Shown: in pieces, positions 16,766-25,604 of the stretch
How the letters are laid out: each line of letters starts with the position of its first letter
Numbering within the stretch: position 1 is the first letter of the stretch
DNA from: JAKZRT01 sp965247915
GTDB lineage: Bacteria > Pseudomonadota > Alphaproteobacteria > Rhodobacterales > Rhodobacteraceae
DNA length: 64,000 bases
Assembly: GCA_965247915.1 (NCBI GenBank)
Contig: OZ252048.1
Span: 3,782,001-3,846,000 of the forward strand
Reading direction: 5' to 3'
Made by a program: the position numbers and the translations under genes
The notes under the pieces: generated by a model
The model's database searches: none
What the model saw: the letters and a program-made list of their open reading frames with translations, nothing else
What the model was told of the DNA's origin: nothing

Positions 16766-17876
16766 GTAGAGCACCTCCAGAAACCTAAATCGTCCGGCCC
16801 GTTGAGGCGCGCGGCGATGAAGGCGTAATCGCCCTTGAGGCGAGGATAATACTGTGAGGTCAAGTATCCCAAAAAGGCATCTCGGGCGCTTGGATCAAAG
16901 GATAGCGAGTCGGGATTGGCGGCAATATCGGCCAGTGCAGCAGGTGTTTCAGCCCGATCCGCAACGCCGTCGATGGCCCAGAAACACTGACCACATGCAA
17001 CGACGGGTTTGTCTAAAAACATCGCCTCCAGCCCAACAGATGAATTTACGGTCAGCACCGCTCGCGCTGCCTTGACTTGGGCAAATGTATCGCTGGCGTT
17101 ATCAAAATAGATCGGTAAATCGCCTGAATTGGCTAGCAAATGCGTGAAGCTCCGGTTGGCCGTAGGGTGTTCTTTGACGCGCAGATGCCAGCCGCTTGGC
17201 AATCGTTTGGCGGCCGCGATAAGGGCATCGACGAACAGCTCGACCCTCGGGAATGCGCCGCCGAACAACCTTAGTTGGCTGTCGCCGGGTGTTTGCAGCG
17301 CGGCAAACAAAAATGGTTCGGTCAGTGGCGGTAAATGTCCGATGTCAACACTTGCATCCGTCGGTCGGCGTTGCTGAATTTCGCGCCCGACGGCGCGCCA
17401 GTCGGGAGTTGGGACGTCGCGCAGGCACGCGCGGTATGGGGCGATGTCGCGTGGCAGGCCATTGGCGAAATTTACACCGCATGGGTCCGCGGTGATCCGA
17501 CCGGGCAGGGGGCAAGCTCAAAATACAGTGTTCGCGCACCGGCGTCGCGGGCCCCGTCCATAAAAACACGGCGGCTACCATTCAGCCCGTTCCAGCAGAC
17601 GGCAATCGCATCGGGTCGGGCGGCAAACATGGCGCGCGCGCCGCAATATTGTAGCCAAAGCAACTTGTGCCCCGCCCACCGCCAGATGGGGCCGTGACCG
17701 CGTTCCTTGGACATTGCCAATGCGTCGGCGGCGCGCTTATCCGCCTCGGGCCAGCGACCCATACTCAATGGGACAAAACGGATCCAGCGGATGGCTACGC
17801 CGGATCCCAGTGCCGCGGCAATTCTCGTGCGTTTGGTCTTGCGCGGATCGAGACAGATGAATTGCGCGCCCTGCAT
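16762..17876 (-). pseudogene. Capsule-synthesis (KpsS/KpsC-like) glycosyltransferase, frameshifted
   Basis: The N-terminal part (MQGAQFICLDPRK... to YFELAP) and the C-terminal part are in different frames, joined at a run of five C (G5 at 17508-17512 on the plus strand). Adding one C restores YFELAPLPGRITADPCGVNF and a continuous 371-residue protein. The C-terminal half has VKEHPTANRSF and VLTVNSSVGLEAMFLDKPVV, as in Capsule_synth proteins, a family that includes beta-Kdo transferases. The ATG overlaps the neuB stop by one base. Either the gene is inactivated, or the single-base loss is a homopolymer sequencing error; codon use on both sides looks intact. Confidence 0.8.
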
Positions 17877-18904
17877 CAATCCAACTGCTCCCATTTCAAT
17901 TGTGTATTGCGGATCACTCGCTGTTTTAGCGTCCGCCCCACCACCCGATCAAAGTCATACCCCGCAATCTCGCCCGATCCGGGGCGGCGGGCCCAGATGT
18001 CCGCCTCGGTGATCACATGCCCGGCGGGCAGGTCGCGGTCGGCGACCACGCTGGCGCGGGCGAAGCGATAGACGGGTTCCTCGGCCTCGGTCCGCACCTT
18101 GGGGTTCATCAGCGCGGTGTGAATCTCGCGGCTGCGGTCGATCAGATATCGCAGTTCGGCCGGGTCCATCGAATTGATGATGTCGGGGCCCTGGCGATAG
18201 CGCGTGTCGGTATAATGGCGTTCAAGGATCGACGCTCCCAGGGCCACCGATGCCAGCGCCATTTCCGGCCCGATCGCATGATCGGAAAAGCCGACAACGG
18301 TGTCGGGAAAGGCGCGCCTCAGTTCGCTAACACCTTGCAGCGATACGATCTCGGGCGGGCTGGGGTATAGGTTGGTGCATTCCAAAAGCGCATAATCAAC
18401 CCCGGCAACGTCCAGAATTTCCACCGATTTTCGAACGCTGTCGATTGTCTGCATGCCCGTCGACATGATCACCGGCAGCCCCTTGCGCGCAATGTGGCGG
18501 ATCAGGGGAATGTTGTCGGCTTCGCCGGATCCGATCTTGAACGCCGGGACGCCGATTTCTTCAAGAAAATCAGCGGCCTTGCGGCTGAAGGGGGTTGAAA
18601 TGTAGATCATCCCCAGCGTCTCGGTATAGGCTTTCAGCGTAATTTCATCGTCGGGCGACAGGGCGCAGCGTTCCATCACGTGCCAGATCGATTGATCGGC
18701 GTTAGGGGGAAAAATATCCTTGGCCTCGTCGGTCATTTCGTCTTCGATGAAATGGGTCTGGTGCTTGATCATTTCGCACCCGGCGCCCGCCGCTAGGCGC
18801 ACCATTTCGCGGGCCACGTCCAGACTGCCGCCGTGATTGATCCCGATCTCGGCAATGACCAGCGGCGGTTGCGTCGGTCCGATCAGGCGGGTGGCAATTT
18901 TCAT
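17876..18904 (-). CDS. neuB: N-acetylneuraminate synthase-family enzyme
   Basis: A 342-residue PEP-dependent synthase that condenses an N-acylated hexosamine with PEP to form a nonulosonic acid. The N-terminal barrel domain shows VIAEIGINHGGSLDVA, KHQTHF, YISTPFSRKAADFLE, FKIGSGEADNIPLI, VIMSTGM and FSDHAIGPEMALASVALGA. The C-terminal SAF antifreeze-like domain shows ASVVADRDLPAGHVITEADI and RRPGSGE. The ATG 18904 is chosen because the chain then begins just before the family start MKIATRLIG. It is the first gene of the minus-strand operon. An exact product (Neu5Ac or legionaminate) cannot be told. Confidence 0.88.
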   Translation of the reverse strand: MKIATRLIGPTQPPLVIAEIGINHGGSLDVAREMVRLAAGAGCEMIKHQTHFIEDEMTDEAKDIFPPNADQSIWHVMERCALSPDDEITLKAYTETLGMIYISTPFSRKAADFLEEIGVPAFKIGSGEADNIPLIRHIARKGLPVIMSTGMQTIDSVRKSVEILDVAGVDYALLECTNLYPSPPEIVSLQGVSELRRAFPDTVVGFSDHAIGPEMALASVALGASILERHYTDTRYRQGPDIINSMDPAELRYLIDRSREIHTALMNPKVRTEAEEPVYRFARASVVADRDLPAGHVITEADIWARRPGSGEIAGYDFDRVVGRTLKQRVIRNTQLKWEQLD

Positions 18905-19164
18905 CAGGCGGGCCTGTTGCGATTGGATAACCCAAGGACTAAGGATTGATCCCGCCAAGCGCAATCATTCCGATGGGCGCGGGTGTCGATTACGGGCAAA
19001 ACCGGCGACCCGTGCGCGCGGCCTTTCATGGCAATCGGTCGTAGCAATGGGAAATGGTGGGCGACCCTGGATCGCCGACCCAACCGATAAACCATTGATA
19101 AGGCTGCAACCACTCAGTGGGCGGGTTGCGATTTGTCCCAACTTTGTGGATCACCGGATACACC
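18905..19164. other. Upstream region of the neuB operon, ending at an IS5 insertion
   Basis: This 260-bp stretch must hold the promoter of the minus-strand glycan operon unless that now starts inside IS5. No clear -35/-10 pair is visible. A minus-strand frame 18904-19113 continues upstream from neuB but does not look like protein. Confidence 0.4.
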
Positions 19165-19167
19165 TTA

Positions 19168-20439
19168 AGGCGCCTCTAAAAATTCCTTCCGGCGCTCTCA
19201 ATCGGTTAGAATCGGGGCGACGTGACACGGGCATCAGGGGAACCAGCGATGGGCCAAATGAGCTTTTTTGACATCGCAAATCGGTATGCGGGGCTGGACG
19301 CCAAGAACGACCCGCTGGTGAAGATCGGCGAGGTTGTTCCGTGGGAAGACTTCCGACCGCGTCTCGAGGCGGCATGGCGCAAGCCGGCCGAGGACCGGAA
19401 GTCTCCGGCGGGACGCAAGCCGTGGGATGCTCTGGTGATGTTCAAGGCGATCGTTCTCTGCGCGCTTTACAACCTGTCGGACGATCAGGTGGAGTGCCAG
19501 CTTCGCGACCGCCTCTCGTTCATGCGGTTTCTGGGGTTGGGGCTTGAGGACCGGGTTCCCGACGCCAAGACGGTGTGGCTCTACCGCGAACACTTGGCGC
19601 AGGCGGGGGTGATCGAGGCGTTGTTCGATGCCTTCGACGGCTCTCTGAAGAAGCGGGGCTACTTGGCGATGGGCGGCCAGATCATCGACGCCTCGATCGT
19701 CCCGGTCCCCCAACAGCGCAACAGCCGTGACGAGAACGCGCGGATCAAGGATGGCGAGACGCCGGAGGGCTGGGAGAAGCAGCCGGCCAAGCGTCGCCAG
19801 AAGGATACGGACGCGCGGTGGACCAAGAAGCACGGCAAGAGCCATTACGGCTACAAGAACCATGTGAATGTGGACCGCCGCCGCAAGCTGGTGCGGCGTT
19901 ATCAGGTGACCGACGCGGCGGTGCACGACAGCCAGGTCGTGGAGGACATCCTGGATGCGGACAACACTGCTTCGGACGTGTGGGCGGACAGCGCCTACCG
20001 GTCGGCGGAGATCGAGGCGAAGCTGGGTGAGAAGGGTCTGAAGAGCCGGATCCACCGCAAGGGGCATCGCAACAAGCCGCTGAACGAGCGCGAGAAGCGG
20101 GGCAACGAGACCCGTTCGAAGGTGCGGGCTCGGGTGGAGCACGTCTTCGGGGCCCAGAGCAACGACATGGGCGGGACGCCGGTGCGCGGCATCGGGCTGG
20201 TGCGGGCCAAGGCACGGATCGGGCTGAAGAACCTCGCCTATAACATGCGCCGCCTGGTGCAGTTGGAGCGCCTCGCGGCGGCGGCGCTACCGTGACGGTA
20301 TTCAGGGCAGGAGTCCGTGCAGGCTACGAGTTTCGGCATCAAATCAACCGCTCAGGAGCGACCGAACGCCAAAATCCCGAGGCCGGGTGACGTCCGCTGC
20401 CCCGGTTCGGGCTCATCTGGGCATTTTTCGAGGTGCCCC
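19168..20439 (+). mobile_element. IS5-family element A
   Basis: Imperfect inverted repeats lie at the ends: AGGCGCCTCTAAAAATTCC at the left, and inverted GGGGCACCTCGAAAAATGCC at the right. TTA flanks them on both sides (19165-19167 and 20440-20442), consistent with the TNA target duplication of the IS1031 subgroup. One transposase gene is present and appears intact. The right repeat shares GGGCACCTCGA with the left end of IS5 element B at 37109. Confidence 0.8.
19249..20295 (+). CDS. IS5-family transposase (element A)
   Basis: From the ATG 19249 it is a 348-residue DDE transposase. It has the IS5 N-terminal DUF772 part (ALYNLSDDQVECQLRDRLSFMRFLGL), the first Asp in GQIIDASIVPVP, DSAYRS for the second, and HRKGHRNKPL followed by RARVEHVFG with the catalytic Glu. 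Upstream codons 19222-19248 are open but lack family residues. It is clearly diverged from, but homologous to, the transposase at 37259-38302. Confidence 0.9.
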   Translation: MGQMSFFDIANRYAGLDAKNDPLVKIGEVVPWEDFRPRLEAAWRKPAEDRKSPAGRKPWDALVMFKAIVLCALYNLSDDQVECQLRDRLSFMRFLGLGLEDRVPDAKTVWLYREHLAQAGVIEALFDAFDGSLKKRGYLAMGGQIIDASIVPVPQQRNSRDENARIKDGETPEGWEKQPAKRRQKDTDARWTKKHGKSHYGYKNHVNVDRRRKLVRRYQVTDAAVHDSQVVEDILDADNTASDVWADSAYRSAEIEAKLGEKGLKSRIHRKGHRNKPLNEREKRGNETRSKVRARVEHVFGAQSNDMGGTPVRGIGLVRAKARIGLKNLAYNMRRLVQLERLAAAALP

Positions 20440-20510
20440 TTAGTCAACTCATCGCAAATGAGCTGCACTGAAAAGGGACTGCTGCCGAAGAAAATCAAGG
20501 GACGCGCTAG

Positions 20511-21524
20511 GGTGTTTGATCCCAGAGTTTGATGGTGCGATCTTTTCTTCGGAATGGAAGGAGGCACTATGGGACAGATACGTCACGGCTGCGCCACGAC
20601 CACGCACGCCATCCGAGCAGCAATACAGCGATCACAAGCTACGAACGCGGCGCTGAGCCGGGAGCTCGGCATCAACGTCAAGACGGTGGCCAAGTGGCGC
20701 AAGCTCGAGACGGTGCAGGATCGAAAGACCGGGCCGACGGACCCCAGTTCCACCGTTCTGGGCGAGGGCGAGGAGGCGATGATCGTTGCGTTTCGGCGGC
20801 ACACGCTCCTGCCGCTGGACGATTGCCTTTATGCCTTGCAGCCGACGATCCCTCATCTGACACGGTCTTCCCTGCACCGTTGTCTGCAGCGACATGGGAT
20901 ATCGCGGCTGCCGGACATGGAGGGCGACAAGCCGAAGCGGCAGAAGTTCAAACGCTACCCCATCGGCTATTTCCACATCGACATCGCCGAGCTGCGCACC
21001 AATGAGGGCAAGCTGTATTTGTTCGTGGGCATTGACCGAACCAGCAAGTTTGCGGTGGCGCGGCTTTGCAAGAAAGCCACCCGCAGGACCGCGTGGGAGT
21101 TCCTGGAGGCGTTGCTGGACGCAGTGCCGTATCGCCTTCACACCATCCTGACCGACAACGGTATCCAGTTCGCAGAGCAGCCGCGCAATCGGAACACGGT
21201 TATCTCACGGTCAATGCGCTTCGACATGATCTGCGAGGCCAACGGCATCGAGCATCGTCTGACCAAGCCCAACCACCCTTGGACAAACGGCCAGGTCGAA
21301 CGGATGAACCGAACGATCAAGGACGCAACGGTCAAGCGATATCACTACGACGGCCACGACCAACTCCGCACACATGTCGGCGATTTCCTGGATGCTTACA
21401 ACTTCGCCAGGCGCCTTAAGACCCTCAAAGGCCTCACGCCCTACGAATACATCTGCAAAATCTGGACTTCAGAGCCAGAACGATTCATCCTCGATCCAAT
21501 CCATCAGATGCCGGGACTGAACAC
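20511..21524 (+). mobile_element. IS481-family element
   Basis: Left end GGTGTTTGATCCCAGAGTTT and right end, inverted, GGTGTTCAGTCCCGGCATCT form imperfect repeats of about 25 bp. The four-base direct repeat CTAG flanks the element (20507-20510 and 21525-21528). It lies 68 bp to the right of IS5 element A. The right CTAG supplies the stop codon of its own transposase and of the epimerase remnant facing it. Confidence 0.85.
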
Positions 21525-21528
21525 CTAG
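20569..21528 (+). CDS. IS481-family transposase
   Basis: From the ATG 20569, behind AAGGAGGCACT, it has 319 residues. The N-terminal helix-turn-helix reads AALSRELGINVKTVAKWRK. The rve/DDE domain shows GYFHIDIAELRTNEGKLYLFVGIDRTS with the first Asp, TILTDNGIQF with the second and NHPWTNGQVERMNRTIKDATVK with the Glu. The stop codon TAG is formed by the target-site duplication CTAG, so the element has no stop of its own in this frame. Confidence 0.9.
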   Translation: MGQIRHGCATTTHAIRAAIQRSQATNAALSRELGINVKTVAKWRKLETVQDRKTGPTDPSSTVLGEGEEAMIVAFRRHTLLPLDDCLYALQPTIPHLTRSSLHRCLQRHGISRLPDMEGDKPKRQKFKRYPIGYFHIDIAELRTNEGKLYLFVGIDRTSKFAVARLCKKATRRTAWEFLEALLDAVPYRLHTILTDNGIQFAEQPRNRNTVISRSMRFDMICEANGIEHRLTKPNHPWTNGQVERMNRTIKDATVKRYHYDGHDQLRTHVGDFLDAYNFARRLKTLKGLTPYEYICKIWTSEPERFILDPIHQMPGLNT

Positions 21529-22115
21529 CTTGTGTTCCACCCCCGAAACCATTCCACAAACCGCGGAATGCCCTCGCTCAGCGGAGTGGCGGGCAGATAG
21601 CCGGTGAGCCGCTTCAAAAGCGTCGCATTGGCCCAGGTGGCGGGGACGTCGCCGGGCTGCATGTCGAGGAATTCCTTGATGGCTTCGCGCCCGCAGGCCG
21701 CTTCGATTGCGGCGATAAACTCCATCAACGTGTCGGGGTTCGATTCGCCGATATTGACCAGACGCCAAGGTGCGACGGGGCTGAGGCTGTCGCCCTCCAC
21801 CCCCGCCCCCTGCCCCGGCACCGCGTCGAAAAGCCGGATGATCGCCTCGATGAGATCGTCGATGAAGACGAAATCGCGGCGCATGTTCCAGTGGTTGAAA
21901 ACCTTGATCGGCTGACCCTCCAGGATCGCCTTCGTGAACAGCCAATAGGCCATATCGGGCCGGCCCCAGGGTCCGTAGACGGTAAAAAACCGAAGCATGG
22001 TGATCGGAAGGTCCCAGATGTGGGAATGGGCATGGGCCAGCACTTCGGTCGCCTTTTTGGTGGCGGCATAGGGCGACACTGGCCAGTCGGCGCGCATGGT
22101 CTCGGCATAGGGCAT
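21525..22115 (-). pseudogene. UDP-glucuronate 4-epimerase-like gene, 5' end removed by IS3
   Basis: The 196-residue remnant is the C-terminal part of an extended-SDR epimerase. It starts at MPYAETMRADWPVSPYAATKKATE, which holds the catalytic YxxxK. It continues with LRFFTVYGPWGRPDMA and RRDFVFIDDLIEAI and ends EWFRGWNTS. About 130 N-terminal residues, including the GxxGxxG nucleotide loop, are missing; IS3 starts at the next base (22116). No 5' part lies beyond the IS3 element, so the loss involved a deletion. The C-terminus is natural: the TAG stop lies in the CTAG target of IS481. An origin in the neighbouring glycan locus is likely. Confidence 0.85.
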
Positions 22116-22200
22116 TGTCTGACGTCAGCGCCTTTGGGACAGATATGAGGGTTTAGCATCAGGAGGATTTCTGGTTCATCGCAACCGTCAAGGAGTGAAG

Positions 22201-22575
22201 ATGAACAAGCAATCCGGAACCAGCAAAGCCTCGGCTGACAGGCTGGTCAAAACCATCCGCCGCAAGACCCGGCAAACGTATTCAGCCGAGGAGAAGATCC
22301 GCATTGTTTTGGCGGGTCTTCGGGGCGAGGAAAGCATCTCAGCACTGTGTCGCCGCGAGGGCATCTCAGAGAGTCTGTATTACAGCTGGTCCAAGGAGTT
22401 CCCCGAAGCAGGGAAACGCCGTCTGTCCGGCGATACGGCGCGTCAGGCGACGTCACCCGAGGTGAAGGAGCTACGTTCTGAGGCCTTGGCATTGAAAGAA
22501 TGTGTGGCCGACCTGATCCTGGAAAACCGTCTGCTCAAAAAAAGCATGACAGGGGATGGGGGATACGAGGAATGA
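22201..22575 (+). CDS. IS3-family transposase subunit A
   Basis: From the ATG 22201, behind AAGGAGTGAAG, it has 124 residues. The helix-turn-helix reads TYSAEEKIRIVLAGLRGEESISALCRREGISESLYYSW. A leucine-rich coiled-coil tail (VKELRSEALALKECVADLILENRLLKKSM) serves oligomerisation in this family. Its TGA overlaps the ATG of subunit B. Confidence 0.88.
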   Translation: MNKQSGTSKASADRLVKTIRRKTRQTYSAEEKIRIVLAGLRGEESISALCRREGISESLYYSWSKEFPEAGKRRLSGDTARQATSPEVKELRSEALALKECVADLILENRLLKKSMTGDGGYEE

Positions 22576-23552
22576 GGTATCCAGCGTCAGAGAAGTTGGA
22601 AATCATCCGCACCGTTGAGGGGTCCCATCTGCCTGCGAAGCAAACCTTGGATATGCTGGGCATTCCGCGCACCACATTCTACCGATGGTATGACCGCTAT
22701 GTCGAAGGCGGCTTTGACGCCCTGGCGGATCGCTCACCCTGCCCAAAGTCGGTCTGGAACCGCATTCCCCAAGATCGGCGAGACGATCTGATTGAATTTG
22801 CACTGGAGCACGAGGCGCTGACGACCCGGGAACTGGCGGTAAAGTATACCGATGAGAAGCAGTATTTTATCTCTGAATCATCGGTTTACCGCTTTCTGAA
22901 GGAAGCTGATCTGATCACCGCGCCCGACTATGTTGTGATCAAAGCTGCCGACGAGTTCACGGACAAAACCACCGCTATCAACCAGATGTGGCAAACCGAC
23001 TTCACCTACTTCAGGATCATTGGCTGGGGTTGGTATTATCTCAGCACGATCCTGGACGATTACAGCCGCTACATCATCGCCTGGAAGCTCTGCACAAACA
23101 TGCGGGCCGAGGACGTGGCGGCGACGATTGAGCTGGCCCTGGCGGCGTCAGGTTGTGATCAGGCGGTTGTGAGACACAAGCCCCGTCTGCTGAGCGATAA
23201 CGGCTCTTGCTACATCTCTGGCGACCTGGCCGAATGGCTCGAGGATCGACAGATGGACCACGTTCGCGGTGCGCCGTTCCATCCGCAAACCCAGGGGAAG
23301 ATCGAGCGCTGGCATCAGACGATGAAGAACCGGGTTTTGCTGGAAAACTACTATCTGCCCGGCGATCTTAAACGCCAGATCGGGGCCTTCGTCGATTACT
23401 ACAACAACCAGCGCTACCACGAGAGCCTGAACAACGTCACACCCGCCGACGTCTACTTCGGGCGCGGCAAGGCCATCATCAGAGAAAGGGAAAAGATCAA
23501 GAAACTGACAATCCGACAACGCCGCTTGCAACATCAAAAACTCGCGGCATAA
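22572..23552 (+). CDS. IS3-family transposase subunit B
   Basis: A 326-residue integrase-type protein. It has an N-terminal winged-helix part (GIPRTTFYRWYDRYVEGGFDALADRSP) and then the rve core: MWQTDFTYFRI with the first Asp, LLSDNGSCY with the second and FHPQTQGKIERWHQTMKNRV with the Glu. It begins at an ATG overlapping the subunit A stop (ATGA), so it can be made by translational coupling as well as by frameshift fusion. It appears intact. Confidence 0.9.
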   Translation: MRYPASEKLEIIRTVEGSHLPAKQTLDMLGIPRTTFYRWYDRYVEGGFDALADRSPCPKSVWNRIPQDRRDDLIEFALEHEALTTRELAVKYTDEKQYFISESSVYRFLKEADLITAPDYVVIKAADEFTDKTTAINQMWQTDFTYFRIIGWGWYYLSTILDDYSRYIIAWKLCTNMRAEDVAATIELALAASGCDQAVVRHKPRLLSDNGSCYISGDLAEWLEDRQMDHVRGAPFHPQTQGKIERWHQTMKNRVLLENYYLPGDLKRQIGAFVDYYNNQRYHESLNNVTPADVYFGRGKAIIREREKIKKLTIRQRRLQHQKLAA

Positions 23553-23612
23553 TCAATCACACAAACGAACCAGAGCCTCCAAAACTCAAACCGCTCTGAT
23601 GTCCCATTTTAT

Positions 23613-24122
23613 ATGACGACGGACAGTATCAACCCAAAGGACTTTGGTTCCGAACGGACGAAAGTTCGGTGGCAGGTCACAACATCAACGCCCGTGGACA
23701 CGAAAATAAAGGCAAAAAACAAACCAATCTATTTCACGAAGTTAGAGTTGGAGAATATCCGCTCTTTTGGCGGGTCGCAGTGCCTCGATCTCACTGACGA
23801 CAAACGGCGGCCGGCACAGTGGACGCTGATCCTGGGGAACAATGGAGTCGGCAAGACAACCCTGCTGCAATGCCTCGCGCGGATGCGTCCACGATTCAAC
23901 AAAGAGCCGGATGTGAGTCAGGATTCTCAGCCAGATTGGCTAGATTCGGACCTCGCGCGCGAAGAAGAAGAAGAAAACGACGTTCTCAAAGGACTCACGC
24001 GATAGGGCACTGACGAACTCGCAAAGTTCCGCGCGGAATTGATCACGGGCGCAACATTTGATGGATCGAGCAAACGGGGAAATCGCCCGAAACCCTCCCT
24101 TATCAATTCACGCTACTTTTGA
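23613..24122 (+). pseudogene. AAA/ABC-type ATPase N-terminal remnant with internal stop
   Basis: The frame opens at an ATG inside the IS3 right end, so the real start is probably lost. It encodes KPIYFTKLELENIRSFGG, an AAA/SMC-type N-terminal strand, and the Walker A loop ILGNNGVGKTTLLQC. At 24003 a TAG interrupts, but the same frame continues as GTDELAKFRAELITGATFDG to a TGA at 24120-24122. Signature, Walker B and the rest of the ATPase are missing. The N-terminal layout resembles stand-alone ATPases of the RecF/OLD kind, many of them in anti-phage systems. The fragment is too short to name one. Confidence 0.7.
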
Positions 24123-24295
24123 TCCATAGGCGCTGACGCCAGACAAACAAAGGCTGAAATGCGTTTAAGGCGTTATGGTTCGTCGGACCGGCCGCCTGCC
24201 CATTCGTCAAGATAAGTGTTGCCTCCGGGCGCACTACGCGTGCATCCTAGCCGTCTAATCGGAACTCGGGCTGGCGGCGAGCTGCCAAAGACGCA

Positions 24296-25273
24296 ATGCC
24301 GAATTCGACACGTGTAACTCTGAAACAGTTTCGCTATTTTGTGCGGATTGCGGAGCGTGGGAGCATATCGAGCGCGTCGCACGATCTGAACATCGCCCAG
24401 ACCGCGCTGGGCCTGCAGGTTCGTGCGCTTGAAGAAAGCCTCGGCGTGACATTGCTGGTCCGCCACCCCAAGGGGGTGCAGCCTACCGCTGAGGGCCAAC
24501 TGGTCTATGACTCTTCGTGCGAGATATTAAGAGCGGTCAACGCAATGGTTGTGGCCGTGAGCAATAACTCAAAGACGCAGCCCCGCGACATCTGGCTTGG
24601 TCTGGCCCCAAATCTCATTCGCGCCATCGGCACCCGGGCGGTTGTTTTGCAGGCAGACCGCATACCAGGCGTCAGGTTACACATTTCGGAAGGATCCCGC
24701 GGCAACTTGTTGCAGGATGTCGTAAGGGGCGAACTGGACTGGGCAATTGTCCATGAGGCTGAGGCTGTCGAAGGCTGCCGCTCGGTTCCGATCCTCCGCC
24801 AATCGGTCATGCTGATCTGCAGACCCGGCTCAGGTCTGCCACCGGGTCCCGTGGCGCTGCAGGATGTTTTGGCGCGCGACCTTGTGCTTGACAGCGGTAG
24901 ACGGGTGATTTCGGGGGTTGTCGCCAAAGCCGCGCAAAACCTGAAACTAAAACCCATTGTCAGATTCGAGGCCGATTCTGTCAGCACTATCCGGCAGGTG
25001 ATCCTGAACGAAGGTGTCTGTGGTCTGCTCAACCGTGCGATCGTACAGGATGAGATCGACCAGGGCACGCTTGAGGGTCACATAATCATCGAGCCACCGC
25101 TGGATATCACCGCCTATTTCATCACCAGATCGCAGGATGCGCCCAGTGCCTCAGACTTGCCGGTGCTGGAATTCATCGACACGCTGGTCGATGATTACTG
25201 CGCCGAGAACCCGGATGGCGAGGTGCGGCTGGCCATGGTGGCGTCGATGCTGCAGCCCGAAACCGCCAAGTGA
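24296..25273 (+). CDS. LysR-family transcriptional regulator
   Basis: A 325-residue regulator. Its N-terminal winged helix reads TLKQFRYFVRIAERGSISSASHDLNIAQTALGLQVRALEESLGVTLLVRHPKGVQPT, a typical LysR DNA-binding domain. An effector-binding domain starts near residue 95 (DIWLGLAPNLIRAIGT). It lies upstream of an ABC importer on the same strand with a 331-bp gap, not divergently, so regulation of those genes is plausible but not shown. The sequence suggests a Nac/Cbl-like type by domain layout only. Confidence 0.85.
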   Translation: MPNSTRVTLKQFRYFVRIAERGSISSASHDLNIAQTALGLQVRALEESLGVTLLVRHPKGVQPTAEGQLVYDSSCEILRAVNAMVVAVSNNSKTQPRDIWLGLAPNLIRAIGTRAVVLQADRIPGVRLHISEGSRGNLLQDVVRGELDWAIVHEAEAVEGCRSVPILRQSVMLICRPGSGLPPGPVALQDVLARDLVLDSGRRVISGVVAKAAQNLKLKPIVRFEADSVSTIRQVILNEGVCGLLNRAIVQDEIDQGTLEGHIIIEPPLDITAYFITRSQDAPSASDLPVLEFIDTLVDDYCAENPDGEVRLAMVASMLQPETAK

Positions 25274-25604
25274 CCCGCGTTGACAGGTTTTGCTTAAACT
25301 GCCTACCCCCTAGCGCGTTATTGCTTTGGACCTCTGCGGCGTCGGGTGCGATCTTTTTTAGGCCAAAGGCTTGGCGTTCGTAGGCGGTGCCGCCGCGGGC
25401 CTAATGTTCGTATCGGTCTGATTGCGTCGACTGATAAGAATTCGGTGGGCTGTGTCGCCGTCGCCTGCGTTCATTCCGGTTCCGTGGCTAAAGAAAATTA
25501 CGAAACGCCTGATGGCACCCAGATCGGTGCCCGGCTAACCAGGCAGGTGGCAAATCTGTCAGGAGATGACTGATGCGGCGGACAAACGAATTCTTTGAGG
25601 TCAC
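25274..25604. other. Leader region before the ABC importer operon
   Basis: The stretch contains TTGACA at about 25279 but no good -10 at normal spacing. A frame ending at 25573 (SVGCVAVACVHSGSVAKENYE...) has no convincing start. The 11-codon ORF at 25573-25608 (MRRTNEFFEVT) overlaps the permease start and might be a leader peptide. I see no gene I would defend. Confidence 0.35.

Larger units (their letters stand above)
22116..23625 (+). mobile_element. IS3-family element
   Basis: The ends are TGTCTGACGTCAGCGCCTTT at the left and, inverted, TGTCCGTCGTCATATAAAAT at the right, both followed by a shared GGGACA block. Two ORFs overlap by four bases. No matching short duplication is visible on the flanks (GGCAT and GTATC), and both neighbours are gene fragments, so adjacent deletion after insertion is likely. 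Confidence 0.82.

Noticed and set aside
21525..22115. Epimerase considered as a complete short gene from its first Met
   Set aside because: The Rossmann nucleotide-binding half is absent and the IS3 terminus abuts the first codon.
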